This document shows, piece after piece, positions 59,819-64,000 of a DNA stretch of 64,000 bases. This stretch comes from an uncultured Ruminococcus sp. Its GTDB lineage: Bacteria; Bacillota; Clostridia; Oscillospirales; Ruminococcaceae. The stretch is from assembly GCA_937910385.1 (NCBI GenBank), contig CALEPT010000122.1, positions 32,805-96,804 of the forward strand, read 5' to 3'. Every line of letters begins with the position of its first letter. Positions within the stretch are counted from its first letter, which is position 1. The translations under genes were made by a program, and so were the position numbers. The notes beneath the pieces are model-generated. The model worked only from the letters and a program-made list of their open reading frames with translations. It searched no databases and was not told the origin of the DNA.

Positions 59819-60648
59819 GTGCTGGAAGCGACACGATAACCAAGAGCTTTCACGACGACTATATCAAAAAGAATGTTGCCTTCCGCAATGATGCAGGGCT
59901 GACCTGCTACATCATTCGTGAGGGTTCGAACTGTTGCAAGTGGTGCAGCGACGTTGCCGGAAAGTACAAGTTTGGTGAGCAGCCCGATGACATCTTCCGC
60001 AGGCATGATAACTGTGACTGCACTATCGTCTACGACGGACAGGTGCTCCGTGGCAAGAAGAACGCGGACGGCTCACGCTCAAAAACGTGGGAGGAAGTTC
60101 CGAGCGCTGACGGCAACTACAACCCGACTGTCCTCTCACCGGAAGAAGCCGAGAGATTGCAGGCTAAAAATCAGCCGAAAATCTTGACAAATGGCGGGAA
60201 AATTAACAATTCATCTATTGACAATTCTAATAACCGTGATAAAATAAAATTAGGAATTAATCTCTTTGATACTTCTGATGAATTGTATGTTGAAGCATTC
60301 AGCGTTGAAGAATAAACAGGATTTACCGATATTTATCTACACGGTTCACCGTCATCTGTTCAAATAAAAGCTAATGGAAAACCTAAAAATTTGACACCAG
60401 CAGAATTTGAAGAATTATTAAAAGAAAAGGGTCTAAATGGTGGCGACATTCGTCTGTGTTCTTGTTCAACAGGATACGGTACCAATTCCTTTGCACAACA
60501 GCTTTCTGAGATTCATAGTGGAAAGATAAAAGCACCAGATGCAGATGTGTATTATGCACCCAATGAAGGTACTGTTTTTGTCGGTGACCCCAACGCAAAT
60601 GTTGGAAAATGGAGAATCTTTGAAAAAGGAGTTGAAATAAATGATTGA
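59810..60648 (+). pseudogene. Phage MuF-type minor capsid protein with polymorphic-toxin-like C-terminus, 5'-truncated and stop-interrupted
   Basis: One reading frame runs from the broken CRISPR repeat to 60648, interrupted by a single TAA at 60313-60315. The first part (RAGSDTITKSFHDDYI..., EGSNCCKWCSDVAGKYKFGE, DIFRRHDNCDCTIVYDG) is the C-terminal metal-binding-like Cys/His region of Firmicutes phage minor capsid/head morphogenesis proteins. After a Ser/Asn-rich linker the part beyond the stop (TDIYLHGSPSSVQ, LTPAEFEELLKEKG, GGDIRLCSCSTGYGTNSFAQQL) resembles a polymorphic-toxin tip domain of the RL.SC.TG type. The 5' portion of the capsid gene is missing. The toxin activity is unknown. Confidence 0.7.
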
Positions 60649-60955
60649 TGTCGGCTGTTTTGAAGAAATGAAAGTGTTCAGTAATAGTGGAAGCATTCAG
60701 AACTTTCTTGTTGACTCGATCAACTATGATGTTGATAAAATGGTCAAGTATCTCAATTCTTTTCAAAGGAACGCTATATGTCCAAGACCAGCGATTGATT
60801 GTATAACAGGAAAAGAAATCTCTCCAAGTTTTAAGGTGTATAATGACGGAGAATATCGTTGGTGCGATTTTCTGATTTACCACATAAAAAAGTACAAAAT
60901 TGACCTTCCACAAGGGCTGATTAACAAAGCAAACGCTCAAAAGCCGTCTAAGTAA
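60641..60955 (+). CDS. Putative immunity protein for the phage-borne toxin domain
   Basis: A 104-residue acidic cytosolic protein with CFEEMKVFSNSGSIQNFLVDSIN at the start and a C-terminal WCDFLIYHIKKYKIDLPQ segment. It overlaps the toxin-like reading frame by 8 bases and has its own site (AAGGAG, 9 bases before ATG). Small genes directly after and overlapping a polymorphic toxin are normally its immunity gene; that role is inferred from the arrangement, not from a recognised family. It is intact although the toxin is broken. A terminator overlaps its stop codon. Confidence 0.65.
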   Translation: MIDVGCFEEMKVFSNSGSIQNFLVDSINYDVDKMVKYLNSFQRNAICPRPAIDCITGKEISPSFKVYNDGEYRWCDFLIYHIKKYKIDLPQGLINKANAQKPSK

Positions 60956-60970
60956 TTAGGCGGTTTTCTT
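60944..60970 (+). terminator. Intrinsic terminator after the immunity gene
   Basis: CCGTCTAA (60944-60951) pairs with TTAGGCGG (60956-60963, one G-T pair), followed by TTTTCTT. The stop codon lies within the hairpin. Confidence 0.7.
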
Positions 60971-60994
60971 ATACCCTCACGAAAGGAGAAGCAC

Positions 60995-61183
60995 ATGACT
61001 GAAAATCAGAAAGAGTTCCTCTCCGAACTTGATGCGCTGCTGAAAAAGCACAATGTGAGTACAATGCACTCTGATGATTTATACATCAGCTTTGAAAGCA
61101 ACGGCGATACACTTAAAATCGGCAATTATGAAAATGGTGTATTCAAGCATATCGTCAACAACCAAAAATCATATAAGCCCTAA
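60995..61183 (+). CDS. Small phage-type hypothetical protein
   Basis: A 62-residue protein (TENQKEFLSELDALLKKHNV..., ending HIVNNQKSYKP) with a good ribosome binding site (GAAAGGAGAAGC). Proteins of this size and N-terminus occur between head and packaging genes in Firmicutes prophages. No specific function can be named. Confidence 0.6.
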   Translation: MTENQKEFLSELDALLKKHNVSTMHSDDLYISFESNGDTLKIGNYENGVFKHIVNNQKSYKP

Positions 61184-61227
61184 GCGCCTTAACGGGTGCT
61201 ATTTTTATACCCGAAAGCAGGTGATGT

Positions 61228-61356
61228 ATGACAAAGCCGAACCTCCGCCCCGATCACAATGGCACGCAGCGTGCGCAGTTTGAGTCCAACAAAAAGAAGA
61301 TCTACGCAATACAGACGGTCTGCGGGATATGCGGCAAGGCTGTGGAGAATGCTTAA
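61228..61356 (+). pseudogene. Truncated phage HNH endonuclease
   Basis: A 42-residue frame starting MTKPNLRPDHNG and containing AQFESNKKKIYAIQTVCGIC followed by GKAVENA, the start of a phage HNH nuclease including the first zinc CxxC. Everything after this, including the HNH catalytic block, is missing; the sequence changes at about 61354 to transposase-derived DNA. It is too short for ordinary ORF listings. Confidence 0.65.
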
Positions 61357-61357
61357 T

Positions 61358-61733
61358 AAGCTGGAATTACAGCCGGTTAAGCCGCCAAATCCTAAGTATA
61401 TTCCCCAAGCCATATGAGAATATGCAGTATCCCGGTCAACGAGTTCAGATAGACGTAAAATACGTTCCTGATGCCTGTATAGTCGGCGATGCTAAGTCCG
61501 AGGGGCGCAAGTTCTACCAATATACAGCCATAAACGAATACTCGCGCTTTTGTTATTTAGAAGCCTTTGAGGAACATAGCTCCTACAGCTCGGCTGTTTT
61601 CCTTGAGCATATGCTCAAGGCGTTCAAATTCAAGATTGAATGCGTTCAGACCGACAACGGTCAGGAGTTCACCAAGCGTTTCGGAAGTTCAGAGAAGCCA
61701 TCGATCAAAAAATATTTCTATCTGAGTGTATAA
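61358..61733 (+). pseudogene. Fragment of a DDE (rve-type) transposase
   Basis: Remnant of an insertion-sequence transposase with an integrase core. Reading in one frame gives KLELQPVKPPNPKYIP; after a one-base frameshift near 61408 it continues KPYENMQYPGQRVQIDVKYV (first catalytic Asp), YQYTAINEYSRFCYLEAFEE and CVQTDNGQEFTKRF (second Asp). The final Glu region and C-terminus are absent, as is the N-terminal helix-turn-helix part. It follows the truncated HNH gene directly, which suggests repeated insertions and deletions here. Confidence 0.75.
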
Positions 61734-61741
61734 TTGAAAAA

Positions 61742-61770
61742 TTGACAATATCGTGGGTTTATGCTATACT
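61742..61770 (+). promoter_or_regulatory. Promoter of tmk
   Basis: TTGACA (61742-61747), 17-base spacer, TATACT (61765-61770), 107 bases before the tmk start. The leader has a small CAATA/TATTG hairpin followed by seven T (about 61808-61826), possibly a weak attenuator. Confidence 0.8.
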
Positions 61771-61876
61771 ACTTATAGTAAAGATATTCAGGAGTAGTTT
61801 TTCTGCAATATTAAGTATTGTTTTTTTAGTGATAAGTGTGACAATATGCTTTATTCCTAATAAGAGGAGTTTTATT

Positions 61877-62545
61877 ATGAAAGGTAAACTTATCGTTTTT
61901 GAAGGATTGGACGGCAGCGGGAAGAATACGCAGTCGCAAAAAGTATACGAATATATGCAAAGCAGAGGAGAAAGGGTGAGAAAGATATCCTTTCCCGATT
62001 ATAAAAGCCAGTCTGCTGCACTTATAAATATGTATCTTTCGGGACAGTTCGGAGATACGGCGGACTCTGTTAATCCCTACGCCGCGTCGAGCTTCTATGC
62101 AGTCGATCGCTATGCAAGCTTCAAGACCGACTGGGGAGAGTTCTATAACAGCGGAGGTATTGTGATCGCCGATCGCTATACTACCTCCAACGCTATACAT
62201 CAGTGCTCTAAGCTGCCTGAGAGTGAATGGAGAACTTTTCTTGATTGGCTTTTTGAGTATGAGTATAAGTATATGAAGATCCCTGAACCTGATATGGTAA
62301 TATATCTCAGAGTAGAGCCGCAGGTGAGTCAGGGGCTTATTAGTGCGAGATATAATAATGATGAACAAAAAAAGGATATCCATGAGCGAGATACAGATTA
62401 CCTTATGCGTTCAAGAGCAAGTGCGGACCACTGTGCAGCAGAGCTCGGGTGGGAGGTCATAGAGTGTACGCATGAACATAAAATGCGTTCCATAGATGAC
62501 ATTTTTAACGAGATCATGGAGCGCATTGATCAGGGGCAGAAATGA
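61877..62545 (+). CDS. tmk: Thymidylate kinase
   Basis: Phosphorylates dTMP to dTDP. The 222-residue protein has the P-loop in IVFEGLDGSGKNTQ, the DRY-type motif in VIADRYTTSNAIHQ, a lid region around NDEQKKDIHERD and the DYLMRSRASADHCA helix. The P-loop Asn (GKNTQ instead of GKST/GKTT) is a slight variant. The ATG at 61877 follows AAGAGGAG; the frame is open from 61640 only through the transposase fragment. Monocistronic with its own promoter. Confidence 0.93.
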   Translation: MKGKLIVFEGLDGSGKNTQSQKVYEYMQSRGERVRKISFPDYKSQSAALINMYLSGQFGDTADSVNPYAASSFYAVDRYASFKTDWGEFYNSGGIVIADRYTTSNAIHQCSKLPESEWRTFLDWLFEYEYKYMKIPEPDMVIYLRVEPQVSQGLISARYNNDEQKKDIHERDTDYLMRSRASADHCAAELGWEVIECTHEHKMRSIDDIFNEIMERIDQGQK

Positions 62546-63042
62546 TGGTATACTAAAAGTATATGATTGGAGTATGTTTACAAATTGTTTGTTAAATATG
62601 TCGAAAATGCATAAATTTTTATAAAAAGCTTGATTTTTTTGTTTTTTTATGCTAATATATGTTATGAAGCATCTCTTTTAATACTTGAAAATATTGATCA
62701 TAACTATCTTTTTTATATAATCGCCTCTATTGCAAAATGTACCAAGTGCATTTTGCAGACTGCAGCGCAGCCGCAGCTCCGCTTTGCGGACATGCATAGG
62801 CAGAATAAACAGGGCACTTGCGGCGCTTTTCGCCGCCTGCCGCCATTTACGGCAGATTTCAAAATGCCTTTGGAAATTTTGAAATAGCGCATAGTATAAA
62901 TTACACCTCGCATGATCGTGCAGATAGCATTATTTATAGTGCTGGCACAAAATGACCTGATTATAATAGTGCATATAAAATAATATGCCTATTCTCTAAT
63001 GCTTACTTGTAGTGTGTAAATTGTGGTATATGAGAAAACAGA
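62546..63042. other. Intergenic region with GC-rich hairpins, no supported gene
   Basis: About 570 bases between tmk and the sugar transferase. From about 62735 to 62885 a GC-richer segment has interleaved inverted repeats (GCATTTTGCAGACTGCAGCG, GCGGCGCTTTTCGCCGC, AAAATGCC..GG..TTTTGAAAT). Both strands have short open frames here, but neither has a ribosome binding site or a recognisable product. It resembles a dispersed noncoding repeat. The flanks are AT-rich. Confidence 0.5.
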
Positions 63043-63071
63043 TTGACATTACAGCATATTTGTGATATAAT
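63043..63071 (+). promoter_or_regulatory. Promoter of the sugar transferase gene
   Basis: TTGACA (63043-63048), 17-base spacer, TATAAT (63066-63071), 48 bases before the start codon. Confidence 0.9.
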
Positions 63072-63118
63072 TTGGTTATCTTGTAAAGCAGGTCAACTTT
63101 TTTCGGAGGGGGAGGAAT

Positions 63119-63922
63119 ATGGAAGCAATGCTGTATAAACCGCATCAAGAACTCATCTCGGAAGAACAGTTTAATGAAGCAACACTTAAATCTTTGCAGA
63201 ATAATAAGGAAGGCATAACAGAGTATCCTGTCCTTGAATTTGACGAAAGAGCTCTCGGCTTACTCAGCTCGGGAGTGGAGGAAACACTTAAAAGCTCAAA
63301 GACAGTACCTGCCGGCGGTAAGGTTTACGAATTTTTTAAAAGACTTTTTGATATAATAGTATCATTGGTTGCATTGATCATACTGGCTATACCTTTGTTG
63401 ATAATAGCGCTTATTATTTTCCTCGGTGACGGAGGGAATCCGATATTTTCACAGGTGCGGCTTACAAAAAAAGGCAAACCGTTCCGTATGTACAAGCTTC
63501 GTTCTATGTGTATAGACGCTGAGGCAAGATTTGCTGAAGTGCAGAAGGAGAATAAGAGTGATGGCCTTGCTTTCAAGAGCGATGACGATCCGAGAATAAC
63601 TAAAATAGGCAAATTTATAAGAAAGACCTCTATTGATGAGCTTCCGCAGCTCTTAAATGTACTAAAGGGCGATATGTCAGTGATAGGTCCGCGTCCACCG
63701 CTTCCAAGAGAAGTTGTGCTGTACACTCCTCATCATATGGACAGGCTCCTTATAAAGGGCGGACTTTCATGTATATGCCAGACAGAGGGCAGAAGTGATA
63801 TGCCGTTTGAGGAATGGGTCGAAAGTGATATTGAGTACATAAAGAAGAGAAGCGTAGGCTTTGATCTTAAGCTTATGTTCAAGACAGTTACTGCTGTTCT
63901 TCTGGGCAAAGGCGCAAAATAA
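63119..63922 (+). CDS. Polyprenyl-phosphate sugar-1-phosphate transferase
   Basis: The priming enzyme that loads the first sugar phosphate onto undecaprenyl phosphate for exopolysaccharide, capsule or glycoprotein assembly at the membrane. The 267-residue protein has a soluble N-terminal extension (about 1-70), one re-entrant membrane helix (about 78-100), and the bacterial sugar transferase domain with GKPFRMYKLRSMC, KTSIDELPQLLNVLKGDMSV and IGPRPPLPRE. It is the short, monotopic form without the four extra membrane helices of WbaP/WcaJ. Strong ribosome binding site. It probably opens a polysaccharide cluster beyond the window; the sugar is unknown. Confidence 0.93.
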   Translation: MEAMLYKPHQELISEEQFNEATLKSLQNNKEGITEYPVLEFDERALGLLSSGVEETLKSSKTVPAGGKVYEFFKRLFDIIVSLVALIILAIPLLIIALIIFLGDGGNPIFSQVRLTKKGKPFRMYKLRSMCIDAEARFAEVQKENKSDGLAFKSDDDPRITKIGKFIRKTSIDELPQLLNVLKGDMSVIGPRPPLPREVVLYTPHHMDRLLIKGGLSCICQTEGRSDMPFEEWVESDIEYIKKRSVGFDLKLMFKTVTAVLLGKGAK

Positions 63923-63975
63923 TGAAAAAGCACACCGAGGGGAGCTCCCTCTGGCGGAATCGTGGCATAAAATTA

Positions 63976-64000
63976 CCGAGCCCATAATTTCAGGCTCGGT
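63976..64000 (+). terminator. Terminator-like hairpin after the sugar transferase
   Basis: ACCGAGCC / GGCTCGGT around CATAATTTCA at the end of the window; the expected T-run would lie beyond it. A second hairpin (GAGGGGAGCTCCCTC) is at about 63938-63953. Confidence 0.55.

Noticed and set aside
62713..62913. A 66-codon Cys/Lys-rich open frame between tmk and the sugar transferase
   Set aside because: Lies in a palindromic GC-rich segment without a ribosome binding site; more likely a noncoding repeat.
1..64000. tRNA or rRNA genes
   Set aside because: No cloverleaf with a TTC-loop motif or rRNA segment was found, including the rpmG-secE gap where tRNA-Trp sometimes lies.

Overview
The window looks like chromosomal DNA of a cellulosome-forming Ruminococcus (R. 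flavefaciens / R. champanellensis / R. albus group; Oscillospiraceae, Firmicutes). The grounds are three large secreted glycan hydrolases that each carry the same dockerin type (WGDANC.GTV.M.DAVLILQ), a GH11-CBM22-dockerin-CBM22-CE4 xylanase of the R. flavefaciens XynB layout, an IspH-ribosomal protein S1 fusion, a lysine riboswitch in front of asd-dapA-dapB, and sharp Firmicutes-type promoters, ribosome binding sites and terminators. Species and strain cannot be fixed from the sequence alone.

Layout. 1-2.4 kb: rpmG-secE-nusG-rplK-rplA. 2.6-9.5 kb (minus strand): a DUF2974 hydrolase-like protein and two GH9 dockerin cellulases of different architecture. 9.6-18.3 kb (minus strand): a small sporulation-gene-like relic, ispH-rpsA fusion, plsC, cmk, a 3'-truncated GH5 lipoprotein, a HAD phosphatase, tgt, two tandem PAS proteins, queA and an AlkD-like gene. 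18.4-23.4 kb (plus): L-box riboswitch, asd, dapA, dapB, a hotdog thioesterase and a DUF4214-NlpC/P60 secreted protein. 23.5-34.7 kb: a LacI-type receptor fused to GGDEF, the xylanase/esterase, an AraC regulator, an ECF sigma factor with an anti-sigma-like membrane protein carrying four tandem extracytoplasmic repeats, and a flotillin. 35-45.9 kb: amidase relic, small genes, a Rieske-tailed FAD oxidoreductase, a beta-helix lipoprotein, a SulP transporter, a serine recombinase, and a two-component system.

46-49.8 kb holds an unassigned three-gene set (condensation-domain-like acyltransferase and two short-chain dehydrogenases). The acyltransferase and the first dehydrogenase are each preceded by the same 42-bp block containing three AAACA direct repeats at exactly 11-bp spacing just upstream of a -10 box. 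This is the arrangement expected for an OmpR-family regulator, and such a regulator is encoded divergently next door.

50.1-59.8 kb is a complete type I-C CRISPR-Cas locus (cas3-cas5c-cas8c-cas7c-cas4-cas1-cas2) with a visible promoter, an internal ribosome binding site and start in cas8c that should yield Cas11c, and an array of 29 full 32-nt repeats in two alleles arranged in blocks. The distal end of the array is cut inside a repeat and joined to phage-derived DNA: a MuF-type minor capsid gene carrying a polymorphic-toxin-like C-terminus (broken by one stop codon), an overlapping presumed immunity gene, a truncated HNH gene and a transposase fragment. The window closes with tmk and a polyprenyl-phosphate sugar transferase.

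Repeated small structures occur across the window: a family of intergenic hairpin modules, and a 78-nt three-hairpin element present twice with compensatory base changes.
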